Below are positions 18,449 to 27,202 of a stretch of 64,000 nucleotides of DNA, in pieces. Every line of letters begins with the position of its first letter. Position 1 is the stretch's first letter. The translations under genes and the position numbers were made by a program. The notes beneath the pieces were generated by a model. The model made no database searches. It was not told the origin of the DNA and worked only from the letters and a program-made list of their open reading frames with translations. This DNA is from Pedosphaera sp. (GTDB lineage Bacteria; Verrucomicrobiota; Verrucomicrobiia; Limisphaerales; Pedosphaeraceae), in assembly GCA_028293285.1 (NCBI GenBank), contig JAQGPC010000145.1:23172-87171 (forward strand), written 5' to 3'.

Positions 18449-20173
18449 ATGAGTATTTGTTCGCGAATCACATCAGTGATGTTGCTCGTGTTGATGATGC
18501 TCGGATGCGTACGACCCCAGCCTCAACCTGAAACAAGTCGAGTCTCGCCGACAAATTCAAACCGTTTTGTCGAGTGCCACAACGGAGTCGTGGTGTCGGT
18601 ATCCGGTCCAGCCTCGGACGTAGGCGTGTCGATCCTAAAACAGGGTGGCAATGCCGTGGATGCCGCCGTGGCAACTGCCTTTGCGCTGGCCGTCGTGTAT
18701 CCGCCAGCGGGCAATTTGGGCGGTGGTGGTTTCATGCTCGTGCATCCCGCTCCCGGCAAAGGCGAACCAGTGGTTTTTGATTATCGCGAGAGCGCACCGG
18801 CGGCGGCGTTTCCCACCATGTATAGCAAAGAGGAGTCCCAGTTCACACATCGGGCGGTGGCCGTTCCGGGAACAGTGCGCGGTTTCGCCATGGCGCACCG
18901 CAGATTCGGATCGTTGCCATGGTCGCAACTGCTGCAGCCGGCCATTGCTCTGGCACGTGATGGTTACTTGGTGGATATGAATTTGGCGGATTCGCTCAAC
19001 GTAACGTTAGCCGCTGCACCCGAGCATGCGGAGTTTCAGCGGGTGTTCGGCAAGCCCGGCGGCGGCTTGTGGAAATTGGGCGATCGCATGGTCCAACCCG
19101 ACTTGGCGCGTACGCTGCAATTGCTCGCCGACCTGGGGCCCGAAGCGTTCTACCAAGGTCCGATCGCCAACGGAATCATTGCCGAGATGGGCAGAGGCAA
19201 AGGGTTGATCACAGCGCAAGACCTCGCCAACTATCGGGCCATCGAACGCAAGCCGCTCACAACCCGTTACCGCGGAAGATATGACGTCTATGTGCCGCCG
19301 CCGCCAAGTTCGGGCGGCATCTGCCTGTTGGAAGAATTGAACATGTTGGATACCTTCAATGTGAAACCGTGGGGTCGCTGGTCGCCAACGCTCTTTCATG
19401 TGATGGCGGAAACCATGCGCCGCGCCAATTACGATCGCGCGCGCTATCTGGGCGATCCTGCATTCGTCCAAATCCCCGCAAAGCTGACGACGCCCGAGTA
19501 CGGCCGGGAGCTCGCCAAAACAATCAATCTCAATAAGGCAACGCGTAGCGAGGAGTTATCCGCCGAGATTCCATTGACTCGCGAGGGCGACAGCACAACG
19601 CAGTTTTCCATCATTGACCGCAAAGGGATGGCCGTGGCGAATACCTACACGCTGGAACGCCGTTGGGGTTCGCGGATCGTGGTAAAGAACATGGGATTCC
19701 TGCTTAACAATCAGATGCGCGCCTTTAATCTTTTTCCAGGCATCACGGATACCAATGGAATGATCGGAACTGCGCCGAACATTATTGCTCCCGGCAAGCG
19801 ACCGCTCAGTTCGCAAACTCCCACCATCGTGGCGGAGAATGGCCGGGTGAAGCTCGTCACCGGCAGCCCCGGGAGCCAGGCCATCCCGCACACGGTCCTC
19901 GGCATCCTGGTCAGTGTGTTCGATTTTGAAATGCCGGTGCAAACAGCGGTGGAGTCGCCGCGTTTTTCGCATCAATGGTTTCCGGATCGGATCACTTTTG
20001 AAACGCCGGAACGTTATCCCGAACTGGTAAAATCTTTGAACGACCTGGGTCATACTGTGATTCGCACCGGACCTCCGCCGCAAGGCGACGCCCATACGAT
20101 TCTCGTCAAAAAGCCCAATCACTATATTGGTGTCGCAGATTGGCGCATTAATGGCAAAGCGGCAGGTTATTGA
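18449..20173 (+). CDS. ggt: Gamma-glutamyltransferase, lipoprotein form
   Basis: A 574-residue Ntn-hydrolase of the gamma-glutamyltranspeptidase family, which cleaves or transfers gamma-glutamyl groups outside the cytoplasm after self-cleavage into two subunits. The probable autoprocessing nucleophile is T383 in DSTTQFSIIDRKG; the N-terminal GGNAVDAAVATAFALAVVYP and GNLGGGGF segments and the PLSSQTPTIV loop near the active site are typical. ATG 18449, one base after the transporter stop, gives a signal peptide ending in MMLGC, a plausible lipobox, so it is likely anchored facing the periplasm or surface. Its coupling to the transporter suggests it trims an exported gamma-glutamyl compound or belongs to self-protection; general glutathione use is the alternative. 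Confidence 0.93.
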   Translation: MSICSRITSVMLLVLMMLGCVRPQPQPETSRVSPTNSNRFVECHNGVVVSVSGPASDVGVSILKQGGNAVDAAVATAFALAVVYPPAGNLGGGGFMLVHPAPGKGEPVVFDYRESAPAAAFPTMYSKEESQFTHRAVAVPGTVRGFAMAHRRFGSLPWSQLLQPAIALARDGYLVDMNLADSLNVTLAAAPEHAEFQRVFGKPGGGLWKLGDRMVQPDLARTLQLLADLGPEAFYQGPIANGIIAEMGRGKGLITAQDLANYRAIERKPLTTRYRGRYDVYVPPPPSSGGICLLEELNMLDTFNVKPWGRWSPTLFHVMAETMRRANYDRARYLGDPAFVQIPAKLTTPEYGRELAKTINLNKATRSEELSAEIPLTREGDSTTQFSIIDRKGMAVANTYTLERRWGSRIVVKNMGFLLNNQMRAFNLFPGITDTNGMIGTAPNIIAPGKRPLSSQTPTIVAENGRVKLVTGSPGSQAIPHTVLGILVSVFDFEMPVQTAVESPRFSHQWFPDRITFETPERYPELVKSLNDLGHTVIRTGPPPQGDAHTILVKKPNHYIGVADWRINGKAAGY

Positions 20174-20267
20174 CTCTGCATTCGTACATTGCTTCAGAGA
20201 AAAAGCCATATCAATGCAATCGAGAACTAGCTACACTAGTTCCACCACTTATATCCATCGGAACTAT

Positions 20268-21449
20268 ATGAAAAGGCTTATTGGTCAGATTGAAGGATGG
20301 TCAAAACAGTTTCGACGCTTGGGACTTCTATTTCTCGCGTCAATATGTCTGAACGTTTTCCTTGGAACAACCATTGACTCCGCTCAACCGGCGGAAAAAA
20401 ACGAATCTCACAAAGGCATTCAGAAATCCTCCTTCGGTAAATTGCCAGACGGCAAGGAAGTTGACCTCTACACATTGACCAATACCAATGGCCTCGTCTG
20501 CAAGATCATCACGTATGGCGCCATCATCACTGAATTGCACGTTCCTGATCGCAATGGCAAACTCACGGACGTTATCCTCGGCTACGATACCTTGCCACAG
20601 CTTTTGCAAGGCGGTGTTCGTGGAGCGATTGTCGGCCGTGTCGCCAATCGCATCGCCAAAGGTCGTTTCACTCTCGACGGTCATACCTATACTCTCGCGG
20701 TGAACAATGGTCCTAACCACTTGCACGGCGGCAATAAAGGTTTTGATAAAGTGGTGTGGCACGCCGAACCGCGCACGCGGCGAGATGGAGTTTCTCTACG
20801 TTTGACTTACGTCAGCCCCGATGGAGAAGAAGGCTATCCCGGCAGATTAAAAGTTGCCCTTGCGTATACCCTCACAGATAAAAACGAACTCCAAATGGAT
20901 TATGAAGCGGTTACCGATAAGCCCACACCCGTCAATCTAAGCAATCACACTTATTGGAATCTCGCCGGTGAAGGTGTTGTCCTCGACCACCTGCTCACGC
21001 TCGCCGCTGATCATTATACGCCCACCGATAACACGCTGATTCCCACTGGCGAAATCAAGCCGGTCAAGGACACCCCCTTTGATTTTACTTCGCCGGTTCC
21101 AGTCGGGTCACGATTCAGCCAGTTGGGCAAGCCACCCGGTTATGACAATAATTTTGTGCTCAATAGTGGCGGCGGAAAACTGGCTTTCGCCGCCCGCGTT
21201 CTTGAACCAAAGAGCGGACGTGTGATGGAAGTCTGGACCGATCAGCCGGGCGTCCAACTCTATACTGCAAATCATCTCAATGGCTCACCAAAGGGAAAAA
21301 ACGGCGTCGCCTATCAACCTTATTCGGGGCTTTGCCTGGAGACGCAGGATTTCCCTGATGCTGTGAATCACACGAACTTTCCTTCAACGATTCTTCGTCC
21401 CGGTCAAACCTACCGGAAAAGCACCGTGTGCCGGTTCTCAGCGCAGTGA
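20268..21449 (+). CDS. galM: Aldose 1-epimerase (mutarotase), exported
   Basis: A 393-residue galactose mutarotase converting alpha and beta anomers of hexoses. The family residues are visible: NRIAKGRFTLDG (substrate arginine), NNGPNHLHGGNKGFDK with its histidine, NLSNHTYWNLAG with the catalytic histidine, and the terminal YSGLCLETQDFPDAVNH segment with the catalytic glutamate. The N-terminus has a hydrophobic stretch (LGLLFLASICLNVFLGTT), so this copy is probably exported or membrane-anchored, in contrast with the cytoplasmic enterobacterial enzyme. ATG 20268 is preferred over 20214 because it places the basic residues just before the signal core. It stands alone, 95 bases after ggt and tail-to-tail with glpK. 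Confidence 0.94.
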   Translation: MKRLIGQIEGWSKQFRRLGLLFLASICLNVFLGTTIDSAQPAEKNESHKGIQKSSFGKLPDGKEVDLYTLTNTNGLVCKIITYGAIITELHVPDRNGKLTDVILGYDTLPQLLQGGVRGAIVGRVANRIAKGRFTLDGHTYTLAVNNGPNHLHGGNKGFDKVVWHAEPRTRRDGVSLRLTYVSPDGEEGYPGRLKVALAYTLTDKNELQMDYEAVTDKPTPVNLSNHTYWNLAGEGVVLDHLLTLAADHYTPTDNTLIPTGEIKPVKDTPFDFTSPVPVGSRFSQLGKPPGYDNNFVLNSGGGKLAFAARVLEPKSGRVMEVWTDQPGVQLYTANHLNGSPKGKNGVAYQPYSGLCLETQDFPDAVNHTNFPSTILRPGQTYRKSTVCRFSAQ

Positions 21450-21459
21450 GTGAAGCAAT

Positions 21460-22952
21460 TTACCCTTTTAACCAACCCTTCGCGCAACCCACCGCTTTGC
21501 GCCAGCCATGCTTGAGTTCGGAAACTTTGGCTGGGTCCATTAATGGGCGAAACTCTTTCTCGATCTGCCATTGCCTTTGTAATTCCTCCGTGTCCTTCCA
21601 AAATCCCACGGCGAGACCGGCGAGATACGCTGCACCCAAAGCAGTTGTCTCCCAAATCTTTGGTCGAACCAACGGCACGTTAAGAATGTCTGCTTGAAAT
21701 TGCATCAACGTATCATCACCCGTCGCACCGCCATCCACACGAAGCTCCTTTACCGGAATTCCCGAATCAGCCTCCATCGCTTCCAGTACATCGAGCGTTT
21801 GAAACGCAATGCCTTCGAGCGCAGCGCGTGCGAGATGTCCAGCCGTGGTTCCGCGTGTGATGCCCGTAATGGTTCCCCGCGCATACTGATCCCAATGCGG
21901 TGCGCCTAATCCAGCAAATGCCGGCACGAGATAAACCCCGCCATTATCCGGAACCGTCTGCGCGAGTCGCTCCACCTCAGCAGAAGTCTTGATCAAACCC
22001 AATCCATCGCGCAGCCATTGCACCACCGCACCCGCAATAAAAATGCTTCCTTCTAATGCGTAAGTGACCTTCCCATCAATCTTCCACGCAATCGTCGTCA
22101 GTAGATTGTTTTTCGACGTGATCGGCGTATCACCAGTGTTCAACACCATAAATCCGCCTGTCCCGTAAGTATGCTTTAACATCCCCGGACGCAGGCACAT
22201 TTGCCCGAACAACGCTGCTTGCTGGTCTCCCGCTATTCCCGCCACCGGCACGCGTGAGCCAAGCAGGGTGGGGACCGTCTCCGCATAAACTTCACTCGAT
22301 GCTTTTACCTTTGGCAACATCGCTTTAGGAATATCGAACAACTCCAATAATTCCGTATCCCATTCATTTGTGTGAATGTTGTAGAGCAGGGTGCGGCTCG
22401 CATTGCTGACATCCGTGATGTGCGCCGCGCCACCAGTGAGCTTCCACGCCAGCCAACTATCCACCGTGCCAAACGCCAGCTTGCCCGCTTCCGCCTTTTG
22501 CGCGCGCCGTCCACGTTGTCCAAAATCCATTTCAACTTCGTGCCTGAGAAATAAGCGTCCAACACCAAACCGGTCTTCTGCTGAATCAATCCTGCTAATC
22601 CTTGCCGTTTGAGTTCATCGCAATGTTCCGCCGTGCGCCGGTCCTGCCAGACAATTGCATGGCAAATTGGCTCACCCGTTTCACGGTCCCAAACAATGGT
22701 TGTCTCACGCTGATTCGTGATGCCAATGGCCGCAATCTCATTGCCACTCAGCCCCGCGCTGGCGAGCGCTTCCGCAACCACGCCTGCCTGCGTGGACCAG
22801 ATTTCATTCGCGTCATGTTCCACCCAGCCCGGCTTCGGATAATATTGTGTAAACTCCTTTTGTGCGACCGACCTGATCGCCCCGGCATGATCGAAGATGA
22901 TTGCGCGCGAACTCGTAGTGCCCTGATCGATAGCTAGAATGTGTTGTTGCAT
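21460..22952 (-). pseudogene. glpK: Glycerol kinase, broken by a one-base deletion
   Basis: The whole family sequence is here but in two frames. Residues 1 to about 152 read from 22952 downwards ([45 protein letters not shown]) and the rest continues in another frame ([19 protein letters not shown] to the [14 protein letters not shown] and LGAAYLAG motifs). The switch is at a four-A run (plus-strand TTTT, 22496-22499); adding one A restores the family motif and makes the coding length exactly 1494 bases, i.e. 497 residues, the normal GlpK size. All other motifs are intact, which suggests either a sequencing/assembly error or a very recent mutation. The intact enzyme would phosphorylate glycerol to glycerol-3-phosphate. 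Confidence 0.93.
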
Positions 22953-23190
22953 ATCATGCGGGTTCGAAGCGGAACCGAACGCTGTTGGAAAACCAGTTCA
23001 TAAATGCGAGATTGTAAAGAGATGGGTAACGCGCAGTTTTCTGTGTGTCAATGGATTCGTTCTTTAGCGGGTTGATCAATGGCACGCAGAACACATGACA
23101 ACTTCTTCATTCGCCATTTATCCACCTTTCATCTCTGCCCCATAAGCTCTGACTGAATTCACGAATATTTTAATCAGAACTAAAAACGAA

Positions 23191-23883
23191 ATGCTTATGC
23201 AACGAATCAAATACACACTCATGGTCCTCGGATTCCTCGGCGTTTCACTTACCGGCGTGATAGCACAAGACGCGGCGTCCGACGTCGCCAAGATGAACCA
23301 CACCCTGATGCATGCCACCGGGCCATACGAAGACATGGTTGGTCCCGCCCTCGCCAAGAATAAAAAGGACGTCGCCGCGTTGCTGGCCACCGCCGACAAG
23401 GAAGCAGACAGCGTCAAGCAAGCTCTCCCCGCTGAAGCCGCCAAACAATTCGATACCCTCCTGAAAGCCATCCACCAGGCAGCGGATGCCAAGGACAATC
23501 TCGCGCTCGCGAAGAACTCAGTGGCCGTTTTCCGGTTGCTGGTGGACCATCTTAAAGCCGACGCACTCAAAATTCCTCTGGAAGTAAGCCTCCTCGACTG
23601 GGCCGGCTACGAACTCCAAGTGCTTGCCTCTGCGGATAAGCCAGATTGGAGCGCTATGAACAAGGTCGCCGCTGATTCTGAAACCTGGTGGAAGGCCATG
23701 TCCACGACTAAGGTTCCAGACAAGCACTTGCGTGCCACGATGACCTCGGCCATCCGCGGCATCAAACAAGCTATTCAAGAAAAGAATCTCACGATGGTGA
23801 AATTTGCCGCGCAAATGGACCTTGATTTAGTGGACGTGGTTGAAGATACCTTCAAGACCAAAGCACCGCCGAAACCTAATTAA
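23191..23883 (+). CDS. Exported helical protein of unknown function
   Basis: A 230-residue protein with a signal peptide (YTLMVLGFLGVSLTGVIAQ, cleavage near residue 26). The mature part is almost wholly alpha-helical and rich in Ala, Lys, Asp and Leu, with spaced MNHTLMHATGPYEDM, LLKAIHQAADAKDN and VFRLLVDHLK segments. The overall pattern recalls four-helix periplasmic proteins such as cytochrome c' without haem: there is no CxxCH. I do not recognise the family. It stands as a single gene between glpK and a hairpin terminator. A second in-frame ATG at 23197 is also possible. Confidence 0.75.
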   Translation: MLMQRIKYTLMVLGFLGVSLTGVIAQDAASDVAKMNHTLMHATGPYEDMVGPALAKNKKDVAALLATADKEADSVKQALPAEAAKQFDTLLKAIHQAADAKDNLALAKNSVAVFRLLVDHLKADALKIPLEVSLLDWAGYELQVLASADKPDWSAMNKVAADSETWWKAMSTTKVPDKHLRATMTSAIRGIKQAIQEKNLTMVKFAAQMDLDLVDVVEDTFKTKAPPKPN

Positions 23884-23899
23884 TTCTTGGGATATCTAT

Positions 23900-23935
23900 A
23901 CCCTTTGCCTTTGCGTACCGGGCAAAGGGTTCTTG
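23900..23935 (+). terminator. Hairpin after the helical exported protein
   Basis: ACCCTTTGCC (23900-23909) and GGCAAAGGGT (23921-23930) make a perfect 10-bp stem with an 11-base loop, 16 bases beyond the stop codon. Only a short T-containing tail (TCTTG) follows. It lies between two convergent genes. Confidence 0.65.
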
Positions 23936-23951
23936 CGTGACTGGGCTCCAC

Positions 23952-24689
23952 TCAAGGCAGTTCGCGAATTCTGATTTCTTTAAAATCTATCGGCGCACCT
24001 TCAGATTCCAGGCAAAGATAACCACTTGGGGGTTTGATATTATTGCCGCCTGAAACTTCCTCGCCATTCACCCACAAGCGGATTTCCCCGTTGATGCAGC
24101 GCACATAATAATGATTCCACTCGCCCACTCCCTTGCTCAGATTTTTCGATGGAAAACTCCGGCTGCCATCTGGCGAGGTGGGAGCGAACGGCTTCATGAC
24201 AGTTGAGCCCACTGGAAAGACATCTCCATTGGTGGTAAACCAAGTCGCCTTCTTTTTCGTCTGCTGCTCAAATTGTTCCTTGAAACCATGGTCCAGCACC
24301 TGCACTTCAATACCTGAAGGGAAGGGGCCGTCTTTTCCCTCTTCCAAATTCTTGATGGACTCAGGTGTGGCCCAGACGAAAATTCCTGAGTTGCCGCCGG
24401 ATTGCAAATGCCGCCATTGCGCGACTAATTCGAAATTCGTATACACATTTTCTGTTCTCATCACTCCCGTGGGATTGCCCGTGCAATGAATCATCCCATT
24501 CGTCCAACTCCATGTTTCCGGTTTGCAGTTCACATGCCGAAAATCCTTTTCTCCCAAAGCATGCCAACCAGTTCCAGTCCCATCGATGATTGCCCTGGGC
24601 AGGGGAGGTGTCGGCTCCGCTCCGTAATCGGTAACAAATACTAGGCAGAGGCAGGCTAAAAAAATATTTGCGCTGGGTTTTTGGAACAT
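23952..24689 (-). CDS. DUF1080 (3-keto-disaccharide hydrolase-like) exported protein
   Basis: A 245-residue protein with a signal peptide (FLACLCLVFVTDYGA) and one DUF1080 domain, a concanavalin-like jelly roll now linked to 3-keto-disaccharide hydrolysis. Family marks: TGVMRTENVYTNFELVAQW, GGNSGIFVW, PSGIEVQVLDHG, GEWNHYYVRCINGEIRLWVN, and the C-terminal GYLCLESEGAPIDFKEIRIR. Members are abundant in Verrucomicrobiota and Planctomycetota and act on carbohydrate outside the cytoplasm. It is a single gene; the precise substrate is unknown. Confidence 0.9.
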   Translation of the reverse strand: MFQKPSANIFLACLCLVFVTDYGAEPTPPLPRAIIDGTGTGWHALGEKDFRHVNCKPETWSWTNGMIHCTGNPTGVMRTENVYTNFELVAQWRHLQSGGNSGIFVWATPESIKNLEEGKDGPFPSGIEVQVLDHGFKEQFEQQTKKKATWFTTNGDVFPVGSTVMKPFAPTSPDGSRSFPSKNLSKGVGEWNHYYVRCINGEIRLWVNGEEVSGGNNIKPPSGYLCLESEGAPIDFKEIRIRELP

Positions 24690-24879
24690 AGTTCGGTAAG
24701 TCTATAGCTGGACAGTGGTTGAAGGCAATTCATTCATGCTTCACCGGTTCGCAACGTAAAATTCCGAACACTTTGAATGAGGTTAAAATGGATTTTGTAG
24801 AATTCCTATCAAGGTGTTATACTTGAAACAAGGCGCTTGGCTGTCAGGTTACCTTGGGGCAAAGTGGAACGAAGGAACT

Positions 24880-25377
24880 ATGAATTCCAAATTCAATCCA
24901 GTCCGTTGGGCGGTGATCGTGCTGCTGGGCTTTGTCTTGGGACTGGGTTATGTTTTCCTGTTGAATTCGCTGAATCCTCGTGATGGCTCACTCCGGGTGG
25001 TTCGCACGGTTTCTGCGTTGCGACTTAGCAACGATTCTATCAAAGGAGAATTAATCAAGGTCGTTGAATCTCAACTCATCGCATTCCGCAAAGATGATTA
25101 TCCAAAAGCTTACACCTTTGCCGGTTCGAATCTCCGCGCACAACTGCCTCTCCCGGCCTTCGAGCGCATGGTGAAGACAGGTTATCCGAGAATTGCCCGT
25201 TCACAGGCAGCGCAATTTGGCGTGATCCTGGATAATGGCAAAGAGGCCGTGGTCAATATCGGCATCCTGGACGGCTCAGGCAAAATCTTCCATTATCAAT
25301 ATTTTCTTAAACGGGAACGAACCGGTTGGAAAATCAATGGAGTTTCCCAAGTCCGGTTTGAAGGAATCATTACCTGA
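24880..25377 (+). CDS. DUF4864-like membrane-anchored protein
   Basis: A 165-residue protein. ATG 24880 is preceded by GAAGGAA at ideal distance, so the longer frame from 24814 is rejected. Residues 12-32 form one membrane segment or uncleaved signal (VIVLLGFVLGLGYVFLL). The outer domain (about 55-165) has the pattern of DUF4864: IAFRKDDYPKAYTFAGSNLR, FERMVKTGYPRIARS, HYQYFLKRERTGWKINGV, an NTF2-like small alpha/beta fold that probably binds something but without a known function. It stands alone on the plus strand and converges with the DksA-like gene. Confidence 0.75.
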   Translation: MNSKFNPVRWAVIVLLGFVLGLGYVFLLNSLNPRDGSLRVVRTVSALRLSNDSIKGELIKVVESQLIAFRKDDYPKAYTFAGSNLRAQLPLPAFERMVKTGYPRIARSQAAQFGVILDNGKEAVVNIGILDGSGKIFHYQYFLKRERTGWKINGVSQVRFEGIIT

Positions 25378-25391
25378 TAACGAGTTGTGTG

Positions 25392-25949
25392 CTACTCCCC
25401 GGGATTCTCCCGTTCCCGACTCTCGCCAGTTTCTTCCTCTTCATCGGCTCCGCTGGCAGTGACCGACCCCAAGTCTCCCAATCGCGTCCGGCCTACTGCT
25501 CCCCGCTGTTCAAGTTGATGCTCTGCCTCGAGTGAAAAACGTGTCCAAGGTATAGCGTTGAGCCGTTGGGCTTGGATTGGTTTTCCGGTCAGCTCGCAGG
25601 TGCCATAATTGCCATTTTCAATCCGCCGAATCGCCTGTTCAATTTCGTAAAGTGCGTTCTGGTCGGAGGAAAGCATGCTCAAGGCAAAATCCCGATCATA
25701 ACTGTCTGTGCCCGCATCGGCCATGTGTTCGCTATAGCTGGGCTGCTCCTCATTCGCATCCTTGGTCAGGTTTCCCTTCTTATCCAGGAAATGGTCGCGT
25801 AGTTCGGTTAGACGCCGATAGTTACGCTCCCATTTGGGATTAATTTTAAGCTGGGAGTTCATTGGCCGACTCAGGACATCTTGCGTCACCGCCTTGGGAC
25901 GGTTCTGGGATGGCGTCGCACGTGGAGTATTGGATTTCTTCTTTTGCAT
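25392..25949 (-). CDS. DksA/TraR-like protein with incomplete zinc finger
   Basis: A 185-residue protein with a long basic, disordered N-terminus, a coiled-coil central part (about 40-105, ending in the acidic ADAGTDSYDRDF turn) and a C-terminal IRRIENGNYGTCELTGKPIQ segment that is typical of DksA/TraR relatives. Classical DksA has four zinc cysteines; here only the first cysteine (GTCELTG) remains, and the segment after it (RLNAIPWTRFSLEAE) lacks the second CxxC. Such proteins bind the RNA polymerase secondary channel or are general stress proteins of the YocK kind. The C-terminal 30 residues are acidic. Single gene. Confidence 0.82.
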   Translation of the reverse strand: MQKKKSNTPRATPSQNRPKAVTQDVLSRPMNSQLKINPKWERNYRRLTELRDHFLDKKGNLTKDANEEQPSYSEHMADAGTDSYDRDFALSMLSSDQNALYEIEQAIRRIENGNYGTCELTGKPIQAQRLNAIPWTRFSLEAEHQLEQRGAVGRTRLGDLGSVTASGADEEEETGESRERENPGE

Positions 25950-26120
25950 GTCTCACCTTGGTAATGCCTTGTTCTCTAAATACATTTTTTCAGCCTATAT
26001 ACTTTAAGAGGTTTTGTTTGGGAGTCAAAGAAGGGGTTTACCCTATTCGAAATATGGTGCAATTGAATACACCTGAGTGCTTGCGGGTCAATTACCTCAA
26101 TGTACTATCATGCGACAAAA

Positions 26121-27119
26121 ATGAGTAAACGGACTTATTGGATTAAACTTTGGGCCTGTGCATTGCTTTATATCGGTTGGACTTATGCCCTGAATGCCTC
26201 GGAAACGGTGCACTTCCTGGCCACCGGCGATACCGGTAGTGGACTCGAACAGCAGAAACAGGTGGCCGAAGCGATGGCACAATACGCTGATAAGCATCAA
26301 GACAGCAATGCGGTAAACTTTGTGATTCTAGCCGGGGACAATTTTTATAATGACGGGGTTAAGACTGTGGATGATCCGCAGTGGCAGCAAAAGTTTGAAA
26401 AGATGTACGATGCCAAACGGCTGCCCATGCCTTTCATTGCCGTACTAGGCAATCATGATTGGAGGAATGATCAACCGGATGTGGAGATCGATTACGCGAA
26501 AGCCCATCCCGGCACGCGCTGGCAAATGGATGGCCATTGGTTTAAGCGCCAGTTTCCGGCCCACCTTGCTGATACCAACGCCGCACCACTTGCTGAGTTT
26601 TTCTTCATCGATACCGAGGCTTGGAGTGCCACTGATAGCCATGTCGCTCACTACAAGGACAAGCATCTCGGTGATAAGCAAATGGCCTGGCTGGAAGGTG
26701 AATTGAAGAAATCGCAGGCCCGTTGGAAAATTGTGGTCGCCCATCATCCACTTTACTCAAATGGCGAGCACGGGCATGACTCTCAAATAACCTTTTTACG
26801 CGGCCGCTTGGGCCCATTATTCAAACAAAGCAAGGTGGATGCATTCATCACTGGCCACGATCATGATTTGCAACGCATTGAAGTTCCCGGCGAACCAACC
26901 CTGTTTCTAATCAGTGGCGCGGGGAGCAAGCTGCGTCCGCAGAAATTTAAAGACTGGAAGCCCTTTCACGCCTCGAAAGCGGGCTTTGCCGCAATCCGCC
27001 TGACTGAAACCGAGATGCGTGGGGAATTTCTGGATGTAAACGGCAAGCCTTTGGATGTCTGGCACCGCAAACCGCTTTCTGGCGCTCCGGAGAGCGTTCG
27101 TCTCAAGAGTAGCAACTAA
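26121..27119 (+). CDS. Tartrate-resistant acid phosphatase-like metallophosphatase, exported
   Basis: A 332-residue calcineurin-like phosphoesterase of the purple/tartrate-resistant acid phosphatase group. Dimetal ligands are in order: ATGDTG, LAGDNFYNDG, VLGNHDW, VVAHHPLYSNGEHG and ITGHDHDLQ. ATG 26121 (or 26100) gives an N-terminal hydrophobic signal (LWACALLYIGWTYALNA) so it acts outside the cytoplasm, releasing phosphate from organic phosphoesters. No pho regulator or phosphate transporter is adjacent, and no clear Pho box was found. Single gene, well conserved over its whole length. Confidence 0.92.
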   Translation: MSKRTYWIKLWACALLYIGWTYALNASETVHFLATGDTGSGLEQQKQVAEAMAQYADKHQDSNAVNFVILAGDNFYNDGVKTVDDPQWQQKFEKMYDAKRLPMPFIAVLGNHDWRNDQPDVEIDYAKAHPGTRWQMDGHWFKRQFPAHLADTNAAPLAEFFFIDTEAWSATDSHVAHYKDKHLGDKQMAWLEGELKKSQARWKIVVAHHPLYSNGEHGHDSQITFLRGRLGPLFKQSKVDAFITGHDHDLQRIEVPGEPTLFLISGAGSKLRPQKFKDWKPFHASKAGFAAIRLTETEMRGEFLDVNGKPLDVWHRKPLSGAPESVRLKSSN

Positions 27120-27202
27120 AACTTTGAACTGCACCACACTTAATGCTAAAGCTAACTGCGCTGATCACTCTCAAAGTCTGACCACAACAACCAATTCACC
27201 TT

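Noticed and set aside
19007..20209. Minus-strand frames of 154 and 217 codons opposite ggt
   Set aside because: The plus-strand gamma-glutamyltransferase has all catalytic motifs; the minus frames have none.
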